Below, one piece after another: positions 30,051 through 39,264 of a stretch of DNA of 64,000 bases. The notes below the pieces were generated by a model. It worked only from the letters and a program-made list of their open reading frames with translations. It was not told where the DNA came from and made no database searches. Source of the DNA: Microlunatus speluncae. GTDB lineage: Bacteria; Actinomycetota; Actinomycetes; Propionibacteriales; Propionibacteriaceae. Location of the stretch: NCBI RefSeq assembly GCF_009299835.1, contig NZ_VKCZ01000007.1, forward strand, positions 186,001 to 250,000, in the 5' to 3' direction. How positions within the stretch are numbered: position 1 is the first letter of the stretch; each line of letters opens with the position of its first letter. The position numbers were made by a program, and so were the translations under genes.

Positions 30051-30818
30051 TCAGACGGGTTCGACCCGCAGCTTGCCGTCGCTCACCTTCGCGGCGATCC
30101 GGTGCTCGGAGTCGGCGTCCTGGCCTACGGTGATCGTGGACTTGGCCGACGAGAGATCGGTCTTGACGCGGTAGTCGGCGGCGGGCAGCCGGATCGTGGT
30201 GTTGCCCCGGGTCGACCGGGTCGCGACGTCGGCCGGCGGCCGGTCGAACTCCAAGATCACGTAACCGTCGACGGCCTTGGCGGCGACGCGCTCGGAGGTG
30301 AGTCGTTCGGCCCGCATGCTGCCGTTGCTCGTGGCCAGCTCGACCGGACCCGACACCCGATCGAGATTGATGTTTCCCTCCGACACGTCGATCTCAAGCG
30401 GGGCGGTGAACTGGCTGGCCACGACGCTGCCGGACTCGGCCTTGATCTTGACCGGCAGATCGGCCGGCACCTCGATCCGGTGCCGCAGTCGGCAGTCGAT
30501 GATCACCCCGGAGCAGACCCCGCCGAGCCGGATCGTGTCGTCGCCTTCCTTGGCCCACTCCGCGTGGGCATCACCGGCCGTCTTCTCCACCTCGAACCAG
30601 CGGGTGATCCGGACCTCGTGGTCGGGCCCGCCGGTCGGCGGCACCGGGACCACCTCGACCGAGCCGAAGTCGGAGCGAATGATCACGGCCGCACCGGTCA
30701 GCCGGAAACTGGTGGTCTCCGGCGCGCCGCCGATCCTGGTCACGGCACAGGACGAGACGGCCAGGGCGACCATGATCACCAGCAGGGCGGCGGCGCGTCG
30801 GAGCTTGGAAGAGTTCAT
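30051..30818 (-). CDS. Lipoprotein with DUF4097-like beta-helix domain
   Basis: A 255-residue exported lipoprotein. The start MNSSKLRRAAALLVIMVALA gives a signal peptide with lipobox AVSSC near residue 22. The body has the repeating short-strand pattern of DUF4097-type putative adhesins (VKIKAESGSVVASQF, EIDVSEGNINLDRV, VELATSNGSMRAERL, GNTTIRLPAADYRV). The role is unknown; proteins of this kind sit on the outer face of the membrane. It is divergent from the phosphotransferase gene at 30968. Confidence 0.8.
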   Translation of the reverse strand: MNSSKLRRAAALLVIMVALAVSSCAVTRIGGAPETTSFRLTGAAVIIRSDFGSVEVVPVPPTGGPDHEVRITRWFEVEKTAGDAHAEWAKEGDDTIRLGGVCSGVIIDCRLRHRIEVPADLPVKIKAESGSVVASQFTAPLEIDVSEGNINLDRVSGPVELATSNGSMRAERLTSERVAAKAVDGYVILEFDRPPADVATRSTRGNTTIRLPAADYRVKTDLSSAKSTITVGQDADSEHRIAAKVSDGKLRVEPV

Positions 30819-30967
30819 GGCATCGAAGGCTAGGAAGATCACTGGCCGAGCACATGCGGTACGTCCCCGGTTCCGACCCGTACGCCCGTCGGCCGATCGA
30901 CTACGACCGTGGGCGGAAGGTTGAATTCCGATCGACACCTCGTCGTCGATCGGGCACCCTGATCGCC

Positions 30968-31951
30968 ATGGTCCGGCCCTCCCCGATCCCCACCGCTGCC
31001 ACCGCGCGACGTCCGGTCTGGTCCGAGCTCCCTGCTCCGGTCCGGCGCGAGATCGAGCGACTGGCCGGCGGGACCGTGGTGCGGGCCGAGTCTCAGGGCG
31101 GCGGCTACACCCCCGGCTTCGCCTCCCGGCTGCTGCTGGCCGACGGGAGCCGGGTCTTCGTCAAGGGGGCCAGCTCGGAGTATCCGTGGATGATCGAGGC
31201 CTATCAGGCCGAGGTGGACAAGCTGCGCCTGCTGCCCGCGGCCGTGCCGGCGCCACGGGCGATCTTCGATCACCGGTTCACCTCATCGATCCCCGAGCCC
31301 GCCGCTGGGCAAACTCCGCCAGTCGCGGAGTGGCTGATCACCGGCTTCGCCGACGTCGCCGGCCGGCCACCGATCCGGCCGTGGCGCGAAGACGAAGCCA
31401 AGGCCGTGCTCGACCGGGTCGCAGCGATGAGCCGGGTCCTCACCCCGCCACCGAGCGGTGCCGACTGGATCGGCTTCGACGACGAGTTCGCCGCCAACGC
31501 CGCCGACTGGTCCGCCGCGGTCGAGCGACGCCTCGTGCCGGATTCGCTGGTCGGGACCGGACCGGCGCTGGCCCGAGAGTTCCTGGCTCACTGCGCGAAG
31601 ACGACCCTGGTGCACTGCGATCTCCGCGACGACAACGTGATCATCGGGTCCGAGGTCTGGGTCTGCGACTGGAACTACCCGGTCCTCGGCCCGACCTGGA
31701 CCGACGCGATGTCGCTGCTGATCTCCATGCACGGCGACGGCCTCGATGCCGACCAACTCCTCGCCGCCACCGGCCTCGCCCCCGAGTCCGAACGATCCTT
31801 GATCAACGGCTTCCTGGCCACCCTGCTCGGCTACTTCGCCATCGCCGGCCACCGCCCCGAGGTCGACAACTCCCCCTACCTGCGCACCCTCCAACGCTGG
31901 TACGCCGACGCCGCCGCCGACTGGCTGCTCCGACGCCTCGACCGGATGTGA
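30968..31951 (+). CDS. Aminoglycoside phosphotransferase-like kinase
   Basis: A 327-residue APH-fold protein. The nucleotide lobe includes GGGYTPGFASRLLLADGSRV and FVKG. The catalytic loop is LVHCDLRDDNVIIG (H-x-D-x4-N) and the metal segment is VWVCDWNYP. Substrate unknown. The start is the ATG giving MVRPSPIPTAATARR; an upstream in-frame extension to 30854 is unlikely. It is unrelated in sequence detail to the other APH protein at 28 kb. Confidence 0.82.
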   Translation: MVRPSPIPTAATARRPVWSELPAPVRREIERLAGGTVVRAESQGGGYTPGFASRLLLADGSRVFVKGASSEYPWMIEAYQAEVDKLRLLPAAVPAPRAIFDHRFTSSIPEPAAGQTPPVAEWLITGFADVAGRPPIRPWREDEAKAVLDRVAAMSRVLTPPPSGADWIGFDDEFAANAADWSAAVERRLVPDSLVGTGPALAREFLAHCAKTTLVHCDLRDDNVIIGSEVWVCDWNYPVLGPTWTDAMSLLISMHGDGLDADQLLAATGLAPESERSLINGFLATLLGYFAIAGHRPEVDNSPYLRTLQRWYADAAADWLLRRLDRM

Positions 31952-32041
31952 CCGTCGAAATCTCTGCCGTGAGCTAAACGATCTTGGGTGTGGCGGTCCG
32001 GTCGGCCAGGGTTGATCACAACACCACAGGCAGGAGTGATC

Positions 32042-32650
32042 ATGACCACCACCCAGACCGAGCGGCCACAGCCGTTCGGCGACCATCTCAACGCCCGGCT
32101 GCTGGAGCAGCGGATCATCGTGCTCGGGGTCGAGGTCGATGACGCCATCGCCAACCAGATCTGCGCCCAGCTGTTGCTGCTGTCGGCCCAGGACGCGCGC
32201 CGCGACATCAGCATCTACATCAACTCGCCGGGTGGCTCGGTGTCGGCCGGCTTGGCGATGTACGACACGATCCAGATGATTCCCAACGATGTCAGCACGT
32301 TGGCGATGGGGCTGGCCGGCAGCATGGCCCAGATCCTGTTGTGCACCGGCACCAAGGGCAAGCGGTACGCGCTGCCGCATGCGCAGGTGCTGATGCACCA
32401 GGGATCGGCCGGTTTCGGCGGCACCGCGGCCGACATCGAGATCTACGCCAAGCAGCTCGACCGGACCTCGCAGATCGTCAACAAGCTGATCTCCGATCAC
32501 ACCGGCCAGCCGGTGGAGAAGATCATCGCCGACAGTCAACGGGACCGTTGGTTCTCCGCCCAGGAAGCACTCGACTACGGCATGGTCGACAAGATCATCC
32601 ACCGGATGGAAGACGTCCGGCCGGCAACACAGGGAAAGGTGGGGCTGTAG
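32042..32650 (+). CDS. clpP: ATP-dependent Clp protease proteolytic subunit, active type
   Basis: A 202-residue ClpP that degrades proteins fed to it by a Clp ATPase. The full triad is present: S94 (GLAGSMAQ), H119 (VLMHQ) and D164 (IADSQRDRW). The oxyanion region [11 protein letters not shown] is normal. The ATG at 32042 follows GGCAGGAG. A second clpP gene begins two bases after its stop. Confidence 0.95.
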   Translation: MTTTQTERPQPFGDHLNARLLEQRIIVLGVEVDDAIANQICAQLLLLSAQDARRDISIYINSPGGSVSAGLAMYDTIQMIPNDVSTLAMGLAGSMAQILLCTGTKGKRYALPHAQVLMHQGSAGFGGTAADIEIYAKQLDRTSQIVNKLISDHTGQPVEKIIADSQRDRWFSAQEALDYGMVDKIIHRMEDVRPATQGKVGL

Positions 32651-32652
32651 GC

Positions 32653-33264
32653 ATGGGTCAGTACACGATTCCGACAGTGGTGGAGCGGACGCCGACCGGC
32701 GAGCGGGCGTTCGACATCTATTCCCGGCTGCTGGCCGAGCGGATCATCTTCCTCGGCACCGAGATCGACGACGGCGTCGCGAACGTGATCATCGCGCAAC
32801 TGTTGCACCTCGACTCGGCCAGCGCCGATCTCGATATCAACCTGCACATCAATTCACCCGGCGGCTCGTACACCGCGATGATGGCGATCTACGACACCAT
32901 GCAGTTCGTCCGGTCCGATGTGGCGACCTTCTGCATGGGGCAGGCGGGCGCCGCGTCCGCGGTGCTGTTGGCGGCCGGGACGCACGGCAAGCGGGCGGCG
33001 CTGCGGCACAGCAAGATCATGTTGCAGCAGCCGGTCGGTCAGTCCCGCGGCACGCTGCCCGATCTGGCCGTGCAGGCCAAGGAGATGTCACGACTCCGGG
33101 AGGAGATCGAAGAGGTGATGGCGCTGCACACTGGGCACTCGGAGAGCAAGATCAGGATCGACAGCGATCGCGATCGGGCGTTCAATGCCGACGAGGCGGT
33201 GGCGTACGGACTCGTCGATCAGGTGGTGACGACGCGTAAGACGGTCGATGCCCTGGCCCGCTGA
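32653..33264 (+). CDS. clpP: ClpP paralogue lacking catalytic Ser and His
   Basis: A 203-residue ClpP-fold protein ([43 protein letters not shown]). Aligned with the gene before it, the catalytic Ser position is Ala100 ([13 protein letters not shown], with a Ser two residues later) and the catalytic His is Gln125 (KIMLQQPVG). Asp170 is kept. It therefore looks like a non-catalytic ClpR-like partner ring for ClpP1 rather than an active protease. Whether Ser102 can substitute is unknown. It is co-transcribed with clpP1, with a two-base gap. Confidence 0.88.
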   Translation: MGQYTIPTVVERTPTGERAFDIYSRLLAERIIFLGTEIDDGVANVIIAQLLHLDSASADLDINLHINSPGGSYTAMMAIYDTMQFVRSDVATFCMGQAGAASAVLLAAGTHGKRAALRHSKIMLQQPVGQSRGTLPDLAVQAKEMSRLREEIEEVMALHTGHSESKIRIDSDRDRAFNADEAVAYGLVDQVVTTRKTVDALAR

Positions 33265-33293
33265 GGATCGGCCGCCGACGCCGGAGCGTAAGG

Positions 33294-33725
33294 TCAGGCG
33301 GCGAGCAGGCAGGTGACGTCGCCGCCGGAGCGGCGCGAGGTGTGCGGCCGGGCGATCTCCAGCGGGCGCTCGTCCCGGGCCGGCAGCTCGGCGTACCGGC
33401 CACGCAGCCGGCGCCGGGCGCGCCGGCTGCCGATCGGCACCACGACCCGGTCCGCTCGCAATGCGACCAACTGCCGGCCGACCATGGCGACCAGGTCGAC
33501 CAACTCGATCCGCAGCGCGTCGCAGACCGCACCGAGCACCTCCGACGACGGCTCCTTGCGGCCCCGCTCGATCTCGGAGAGGTAGGGCACGGACACCCCG
33601 GCGGCGTCGGCGACATCGGCCAACGTGCGCTTCTGCTCCTGCCGGGTCCGACGCAGCGCGGCGCCGATCAGTGACCGCAACAGCGGGTCCTTGGTCCTGA
33701 CCTGGTCCGCCTCGTCCGCGCGCAT
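33294..33725 (-). CDS. XRE-family regulator, ClgR/PopR-like
   Basis: A 143-residue regulator with a helix-turn-helix at about residues 18-75 (LRRTRQEQKRTLADVADAAG, VSVPYLSEIERGRKEPSSEV). In other actinobacteria the ClgR and PopR proteins of this family activate clpP and clpC genes and are themselves degraded by Clp. Lying tail to tail with this clpP pair supports that role. I could not identify a clear ClgR or PopR box ahead of clpP1. The last 60 residues are basic and not recognised. Confidence 0.82.
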   Translation of the reverse strand: MRADEADQVRTKDPLLRSLIGAALRRTRQEQKRTLADVADAAGVSVPYLSEIERGRKEPSSEVLGAVCDALRIELVDLVAMVGRQLVALRADRVVVPIGSRRARRRLRGRYAELPARDERPLEIARPHTSRRSGGDVTCLLAA

Positions 33726-33806
33726 GGGCCCACGCTAACCGGATTCCGGTCCCGCGACCGGCCCGGTTCGCTGCCGGCTGAACGACTTCGGTGGCACGAT
33801 CGAGAC

Positions 33807-34517
33807 ATGCTCAACGAAGAACGGGTGTGGACCGAAACCTTCGAAGGGCAGGAAGGCCGGCCGCCGAACTCCTCCATCTGGACCCGCGAGCTCGGCCGCG
33901 GCGGCATGCACCAAGATCAGCGCTACACCGACGCGATCGGCAATGCCGCCCATACCGGGGACGGCCAACTGGCGATCACCGCGCGCCGTGAGCCCGACGG
34001 CACGATCACGTCGGCCAAGTTGATCACTCAGCGCAAGTTCCTGATGCGGTACGGACACGTCGAGGCCCGGATCAAGGTCCCGGGCGGCCGCGGCACCTGG
34101 CCGGCCTTCTGGATGCTCGGCGAGAACCTGCCGGACGTCGGCTGGCCCGACTGTGGCGAGATCGACGTGATGGAGCACGTCGGCGGCGATCCGCACACGG
34201 TCCACGGCACGCTGCACGGACCGGGCTACAGCGGCCTGGAGGACGGGATCGGCGAGTCGTACGACACCGGGATCGACCTCAGCCACGACTTCCACCGCTA
34301 CGCCGTGCGCTGGACCGCGAACGAGATCAGCTGGTGGTTCAACGACCATCCGTACCTCCGACTGAGCCCTGGCGACGTGCCGGGCCCGTGGCCGTTCGAC
34401 CAGCCGTTCTTCCTGCTGCTCAACGTCGCCGTCGGCGGCGACTGGCCCGGCAACGCCGACGGATCACCGGACCTGCCGGCGACGATGCTGGTCGACTGGA
34501 TCACCGTCCGCGCATGA
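33807..34517 (+). CDS. Glycoside hydrolase family 16 beta-glucanase
   Basis: A 236-residue GH16 enzyme predicted to cleave beta-1,3 or mixed beta-1,3-1,4 glucans. The active site is E118-I-D-V-M-E123 (CGEIDVMEHVG), with the nucleophile and acid/base both present and W/F-rich substrate strands on each side. No signal peptide is visible from the ATG at 33807, unusual for a polysaccharide hydrolase. A start further upstream is blocked by the divergent ClgR-like gene. Confidence 0.88.
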   Translation: MLNEERVWTETFEGQEGRPPNSSIWTRELGRGGMHQDQRYTDAIGNAAHTGDGQLAITARREPDGTITSAKLITQRKFLMRYGHVEARIKVPGGRGTWPAFWMLGENLPDVGWPDCGEIDVMEHVGGDPHTVHGTLHGPGYSGLEDGIGESYDTGIDLSHDFHRYAVRWTANEISWWFNDHPYLRLSPGDVPGPWPFDQPFFLLLNVAVGGDWPGNADGSPDLPATMLVDWITVRA

Positions 34518-34571
34518 TGCCGGTCAGTTTGGCCGGGTAGTCGCGGCACGATTGACCGCCTTGACGACGGA

Positions 34572-35459
34572 TCAGGGCAGGACGTCGACGAGCAGGTCGA
34601 CGAGCAGCCGGGCGGCCGAACCATCGGGGTCGAGCTCGGGATCGAAGACGCAGACCTGCAGGCCGGCGGCGTCGCGGACCAGCGGCCGCAGCACGGCGGC
34701 CAACCGGTCGGGGTCGAGGCCGCCGGGCGAGGGCGAGTCGACCGCGGGCATCAGCGCCGGGTCGAGGACGTCGACGTCGAGGTGCACCCAGTAGCCGGTC
34801 AGCGGCGCGGCGGTGACGATCGGGCGCACCCGGTCCAGCACCGCGTCGGCCGACCTGATCACGTCGGCGGCCGATACGACGTCGGCGATCACGGTGCGGG
34901 CGTCGGCCGCGTGTTCGTCGTCCGCCCGGTGCCCGACATGCACGCTGTCCGTCGGCCGGAAGTACGGGCCGAGCCCGTCGACGTCGCTGATCGCGGGCCA
35001 GTGCAGTCCGACCGCCGCGGCCAGATCCTCACCGGCCAGGCTGGCGCACTGCTCCGGTCCGCCGGGACGGCGGAAGTCGAGGTGGCCGTCCACGTGCACC
35101 AACCCGAACCGGCCTCGGCGCCGCAGCCAGAGGCCGGCCGCCAGCAGCAGGCTGCAGTCGCCGCCGATCACCAGCGGCCGCCGGCCGGCGGCGTGGACGC
35201 GATCGAAGCGGTCGGCCAACGCTCGGGCATGCGCGACGATCGGCTCCTGGTTGCGCAGTCGGTCCACCCCGGCGACGACGTCGTCGCGATAACGGCCCGG
35301 CAGCACCGCGCCGAAGTCGGCCAGCGCGAGCCGGTCGTGCAGTCCTGCCTCACGGAGCGCCTCGGGCGCCTTGGCCGCCCCCGGCACGGCGGTCGGCTCC
35401 GGCGGCCGGAGTCCGAGATTGGTCGGTGCGGCGACGATCCCGTACGGCAGCAGCGTCAT
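34572..35459 (-). CDS. Arginase/agmatinase family protein
   Basis: A 295-residue ureohydrolase-fold protein. Two metal-binding motifs are complete: DGHLD (VHVDGHLDF) and D-x-D-x-x-D (HLDVDVLDP). The first family motif GGDH reads GGDCS, so the usual first His ligand is Cys. This variant occurs in some actinobacterial members, and the substrate (arginine, agmatine, guanidino acid or formimino compound) cannot be told. The start is MTLLPYGIV, at 35459. Confidence 0.82.
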   Translation of the reverse strand: MTLLPYGIVAAPTNLGLRPPEPTAVPGAAKAPEALREAGLHDRLALADFGAVLPGRYRDDVVAGVDRLRNQEPIVAHARALADRFDRVHAAGRRPLVIGGDCSLLLAAGLWLRRRGRFGLVHVDGHLDFRRPGGPEQCASLAGEDLAAAVGLHWPAISDVDGLGPYFRPTDSVHVGHRADDEHAADARTVIADVVSAADVIRSADAVLDRVRPIVTAAPLTGYWVHLDVDVLDPALMPAVDSPSPGGLDPDRLAAVLRPLVRDAAGLQVCVFDPELDPDGSAARLLVDLLVDVLP

Positions 35460-35534
35460 GGTCCTGATCGTGCGGCGCGCGGCCGTCGATGGCAACGCCG
35501 AATCGCGCAACGATCGATCAGCCGGACGAATCGA

Positions 35535-35756
35535 TCAGGGCGTCAGGGTCCAGAGCTGCTCGCACGGCAGCGGATCGAGGCCGGGGGTCGCCCCCTCGTC
35601 GACCGTGACCCGAAGCCCTTGGAATCGCCGGCCGATCGACCGCGCGTATTCCCTGGCTGCCGTGGGTTCGGCTCGATAGGTCCTGAGCACCACCGCGCCG
35701 AACCACAGTTGGACGCGATGCTCGTCGGTGATGTTGTCCTGTGAAGTGACGCTCAT
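35535..35756 (-). CDS. Small hypothetical protein
   Basis: A 73-residue soluble protein (MSVTSQDNITDEHRVQLWFG, then VVLRTYRAEPTAAREYARSI). GGAGGT is eight bases before the ATG, and codon use is normal for the window, so it is probably real. It resembles short actinobacterial proteins of unknown function with a VQLW/RTY strand pattern. No functional clue from neighbours. Confidence 0.6.
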   Translation of the reverse strand: MSVTSQDNITDEHRVQLWFGAVVLRTYRAEPTAAREYARSIGRRFQGLRVTVDEGATPGLDPLPCEQLWTLTP

Positions 35757-35899
35757 GGCTCGACCTCCGTGGTCGGACTACGTGAGAATGCCGTTGTCAC
35801 ATTCCAACCGGTGATCAGGTCGCGCGGGAGAAAGATCACCGCAGCATCACCTCAAGGTTTCACCCACGCGGGCGCGGCGGACTTCCGAACGGATCGGTG

Positions 35900-36430
35900 T
35901 CAGGGCAGGGCGTTGCGCAGCCGGATGCCGCTGAAGCCCAGCGTGCTGGTGATCACGGCGGCCCAGAATTCGTGCAGCCGGGGCAGCACCCGGAGCTGGA
36001 TCCCGGCCCGCTCGTGCAGGGCGAACAGGTCACCGACCGGCTCGGCCGGGCCGAGCGGGATCACCTCGTCCTCGTGCACGACGGCGGGTGGCTCGTCGGT
36101 GTCGTCGATCGGCCGGAAGCCGGCCGGATCGAAGCGGTAGACGTACAGCTCGACGGTCCGGATCGCCTCCAGCCAGCCGTACTCGATGGCGTGCACCCGG
36201 CTGCTGTCGGGGCCGAGGATCCGCTGCACCTCCGCCGGATCGCTGTCCGGCCGTGCCCAGGTCATCGCTCGCGGGCACTGCCGGGGAAACCAGTAGTCGC
36301 AGGCCCGGTGCGCCGGCACGGCCCAGACGTAGGCCCCCTTCACCTGGGCGGTCTTCGCCAGGTGCGGCGAGAACCGGGTGATCGTCGGGTCCTCGGAGAA
36401 GTGATAGACGACGTCCGCGGTGAACTCCAC
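35900..36430 (-). CDS. DUF6886-like protein
   Basis: A 176-residue protein from a GTG giving MEFTADVVYHFSEDPTITRF; a longer in-frame start exists at 36463. The beginning VYHFSEDPTITRFSPH and the middle WAVPAHRACDYWFPRQCPR resemble the DUF6886 family. Function unknown. The protein contains several paired Trp/Tyr/His positions that could form a binding site, but no motif was recognised. Confidence 0.65.
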   Translation of the reverse strand: MEFTADVVYHFSEDPTITRFSPHLAKTAQVKGAYVWAVPAHRACDYWFPRQCPRAMTWARPDSDPAEVQRILGPDSSRVHAIEYGWLEAIRTVELYVYRFDPAGFRPIDDTDEPPAVVHEDEVIPLGPAEPVGDLFALHERAGIQLRVLPRLHEFWAAVITSTLGFSGIRLRNALP

Positions 36431-36511
36431 GCGGGCAGCGTACGGACCCGACGCCGGCGACACGCCCGTCCCGATGCCACTCGGCGATCGGCGGCGGCGT
36501 GTCTCCAGCCG

Positions 36512-38167
36512 TCAGCGCTTGCGCTGCTTCTGCTGCTGCGTCGCCGCCTCGCGCCTCTTCTTCTGCTCGTCCAGCATCCGCTGCTGCTCCTGCTGCTGCG
36601 CCCGCAGGGTGTCGGCATCGACCGAGATCAACAGGAACAGCGAGACGATCGCGGCGATGGCGATGGACCACAGCGGTGAACCGCCGAGCAGCATCGGGAA
36701 CGTCACCAGGACGCAGATGTCGAAACCCGCGATGATCTTGGTCGTCAGCCCCGGCGGGAACGCACCGGCCTGGGTGGCGACCATCGGCGCGGCGAAGTTG
36801 ACCGGCTTGGACTGGGTCCAGCGGACCGCGCCGAGCAGCCCGGCGGCACCGGTGGCCACGCCCATCAGGAACGCGTCCGACACCGGCCGCTGCGTAGCTC
36901 CCTCGCCGAAGCCGACGAAAGAAGCGGTGATCGCGATCGCCCAGATCAGCGCGATCGCGGCCGGGATGGTGATCATGGCCAGCTTGATCGACCGGGTCGG
37001 GAACGGCAGGCAGCGGGCCAGGCCGCCGGTCCGGGTCAGCACCCGCAGGCCGCCGAGCAGCGGGATCAGCGCGGCGAACAGGGCGATGCTGCCGATCACC
37101 GGCGCGATCCGGCTCAGCCCGAGCGCGTCGGCCGCGTACGGGATCGCGATCGTGGCCAGCACCACCAGCAGGGGCTGGGGGAACCGCCTCAGCCGCTGCC
37201 ACTCCCGCCAGGTCAGTGCCTGCAGCCCGATTCCCTTGCCCCGCTTGGGTTTGACGTGGCCGATCTCGACGGCGCGCTGCTCCACCACGATGTCGCGGAC
37301 CAGGCCGACGTCGAGGGCGAAGAAGGCACCGGAGATGCCGCCGGCCAGGGCGCCGCCGCTGACCAGCCGGGCCCGCCGGATCCCGCGCAGCCGAGCGGCG
37401 GCCAGGATGAGGCTGATCACGAAGATCACCACCCCGGCGGCCAGCACGGCCAGCGCGATCTCGAAGGATCGGTCCGGGCCGAGATCGATCGACAGCCAGT
37501 TGGCGGCGACCGCGATCACGCCGCCCAGGGCCGCCACCCCGATCCAGGCGAACAGGTAGGCGAAGATCCGCACCGGGACCCGCCGCTCCACGCCCTGTTC
37601 GGCCGCTGCGAAGGCGACCCCGGCGGCCGAGGCGATCCCGGTCGCGCCGGCCCAGGCGAGCACCGCCGTCAAGCCGGAACCGGTCAGCGCCGACACGAGG
37701 GCACCGGTCGCGATGCCGCCGATCAGCGCGATCACCAGCGCCGACACCAGCCGTGAGCTGAGCAGCCGGCGCCGGTCGACCGGGCCGTCCAACAGCCAGA
37801 AACCCTCGGCCGCCGAGGCCAGCACCGGGCCGAACAGCCGGCTCGCGGTCAGCGCCACCGCGACCGTCAACGCCAGCGATCCCCAGGGCAGCACGGCCCG
37901 GGCCGACAGACAGGAGGCGCTGGAGCACTGCGCGACCACCTGCTGGGCGCTGATGATCACGTTGACGATCATGGCGCCGACCATGACCAGGCCGAGGATC
38001 GCGATATAGGCGTCGTGCAGCGCCTCACCCAGCTTCTTGGTGGCCCGGCCGGTCCGCCAGTCCTTGATCATCAGCTTCAGCTCGCGCGGCGAGGCGGGCT
38101 GGAGGTCCGGCATCACGTAAGGCGTGAAGTCGTCGTCGGAGTCCATGGCCTTGTCCATCGAGCTCAT
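36512..38167 (-). CDS. ABC transporter membrane protein
   Basis: A 551-residue membrane protein with about twelve hydrophobic segments in two halves, ending in a Gln/Arg-rich cytoplasmic tail (RAQQQEQQRMLDEQKKRR). The start MSSMDKAMDSDDD overlaps the upstream ATPase stop (ATGA), so the two form one transporter, probably an exporter of the ABC-2 kind. Substrate unknown. Repeated REL/TWREWQRLRR-type motifs in the loops fit coupling-helix positions, as an inference. Confidence 0.75.
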   Translation of the reverse strand: MSSMDKAMDSDDDFTPYVMPDLQPASPRELKLMIKDWRTGRATKKLGEALHDAYIAILGLVMVGAMIVNVIISAQQVVAQCSSASCLSARAVLPWGSLALTVAVALTASRLFGPVLASAAEGFWLLDGPVDRRRLLSSRLVSALVIALIGGIATGALVSALTGSGLTAVLAWAGATGIASAAGVAFAAAEQGVERRVPVRIFAYLFAWIGVAALGGVIAVAANWLSIDLGPDRSFEIALAVLAAGVVIFVISLILAAARLRGIRRARLVSGGALAGGISGAFFALDVGLVRDIVVEQRAVEIGHVKPKRGKGIGLQALTWREWQRLRRFPQPLLVVLATIAIPYAADALGLSRIAPVIGSIALFAALIPLLGGLRVLTRTGGLARCLPFPTRSIKLAMITIPAAIALIWAIAITASFVGFGEGATQRPVSDAFLMGVATGAAGLLGAVRWTQSKPVNFAAPMVATQAGAFPPGLTTKIIAGFDICVLVTFPMLLGGSPLWSIAIAAIVSLFLLISVDADTLRAQQQEQQRMLDEQKKRREAATQQQKQRKR

Positions 38168-38808
38168 CCGCGATTGATCCCCAGCTCGACCACCCGGGTC
38201 GCGACCGTCTCGACCAGCGACGGCTCGTGGCTCGCGAACACGATCGCCAGTCCCTTCTTCCGCTCGGACTTCAGCCGCTCCGCGAGCCATTTGACGCCTT
38301 CCGTGTCCAACCGCTGTTCCGGCTCGTCCATGATCAACAACTTCCGCGGCCGGATGAACGCGGTGGCCAGTGCCAGTCGGCGCCGCTGGCCCGAGGACAG
38401 GGTGCCGGGCAGCTGCCCGGACTGCGGCACCAGTTGCACCTCCTCCAGCACCTCGTCCACCACCGTCTCGGTGTCCTCGATGCCGTGCGCCCGGGCCAGC
38501 AGGTCGAGGTGCTCGACCACGCTGAGGTCGGGGAAGAAGTCGAGGTCGTCGATCACGGTCGCGACGTCGCGCCGGATCTGCGGCGAGGTCTCCGACATCG
38601 GGTTGCCGTCCACCTCGATGGTGCCCTCGTCCGGCTTGTCCGCGCCGACCAGGCAGCGCAGCAGGGTCGACTTGCCGGAGCCGTTCCGGCCGGTCAGAGC
38701 GATCGCCTCACCACTGTGCACCTCGATGCTGAACTTCTCCAAGATCGTGATCGGGCCGTAGGCGCGCTTCAGCCCGGAGACCTTGAGCACGGTGGGTCGC
38801 TTTGCCAT
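38164..38808 (-). CDS. ABC transporter ATP-binding protein
   Basis: A 214-residue ATPase. Walker A is GRNGSGKST, the signature is LSSGQRRRLALA, and Walker B is LLIMDEPEQRLD followed by the H-loop FASHEP. The start is the ATG giving MAKRPTVLKVSGLKR. It pairs with the overlapping downstream permease gene. The signature LSSGQ instead of LSGGQ is a common variant. Confidence 0.9.
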   Translation of the reverse strand: MAKRPTVLKVSGLKRAYGPITILEKFSIEVHSGEAIALTGRNGSGKSTLLRCLVGADKPDEGTIEVDGNPMSETSPQIRRDVATVIDDLDFFPDLSVVEHLDLLARAHGIEDTETVVDEVLEEVQLVPQSGQLPGTLSSGQRRRLALATAFIRPRKLLIMDEPEQRLDTEGVKWLAERLKSERKKGLAIVFASHEPSLVETVATRVVELGINRG

Positions 38809-38874
38809 GGCCCGATTCTGGCGCACCCCGCCGGGGCGACGACGCCGCCCTCGTCTTGGCGCGCGTCGCGGCCC

Positions 38875-39204
38875 TTGTCGTACGTCCGCGAACCGACTCC
38901 CACCACCCCACCACCGACCGGGAAGCCGGCCGACGGGAGCGATCTCGGCGCCTGCCGCGACGGCAACTGCCACGTCCGGGTCGAGTCCGGCGACCGGATC
39001 AAGGTCAAGGGCTGTTCGGCCATCCGGGTCGTCGACATCAGCAGGGACGGGATCACGCTGCAGCAGTCCTCGCCCGGCGGTGGCCGGTTCACCGCCACGG
39101 TCTCCGTCGGCGGACGGATCCAGTTCGGCAAGCTCGAGTTCGTGCCCGCCGTGGTCGGCCCCGGCGACACCGCCAACGTGCTGATGCGGCTCGCGAAATC
39201 CTGA
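38875..39204 (+). CDS. Hypothetical protein, start unclear
   Basis: The C-terminal 90 residues (DLGACRDGNCHVRVESGDRI, then VVDISRDGITLQQSS and FGKLEFVPAVVGPGDTANVL) have the strand-rich pattern of small exported actinobacterial proteins with a paired-Cys beginning. No good start codon, ribosome site or signal peptide is in frame. The TTG at 38875 is only a placeholder. A hydrophobic stretch in another frame just upstream (AALVLARVAALVV) hints that the N-terminus was lost by frameshift or overlap with the divergent ATPase gene. Confidence 0.4.
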   Translation: MSYVREPTPTTPPPTGKPADGSDLGACRDGNCHVRVESGDRIKVKGCSAIRVVDISRDGITLQQSSPGGGRFTATVSVGGRIQFGKLEFVPAVVGPGDTANVLMRLAKS

Positions 39205-39264
39205 CCGATGCCCCGACCGGCGGGTGCGGTCGTCGGTGTCGGTGCCGGGTGGCAGGCTGGGCGC

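Noticed and set aside
31952-32041. A ClgR or PopR box ahead of clpP1.
   Set aside because: Only a partial CTCTGCC resemblance without the mirrored half-site; not reported as a site.
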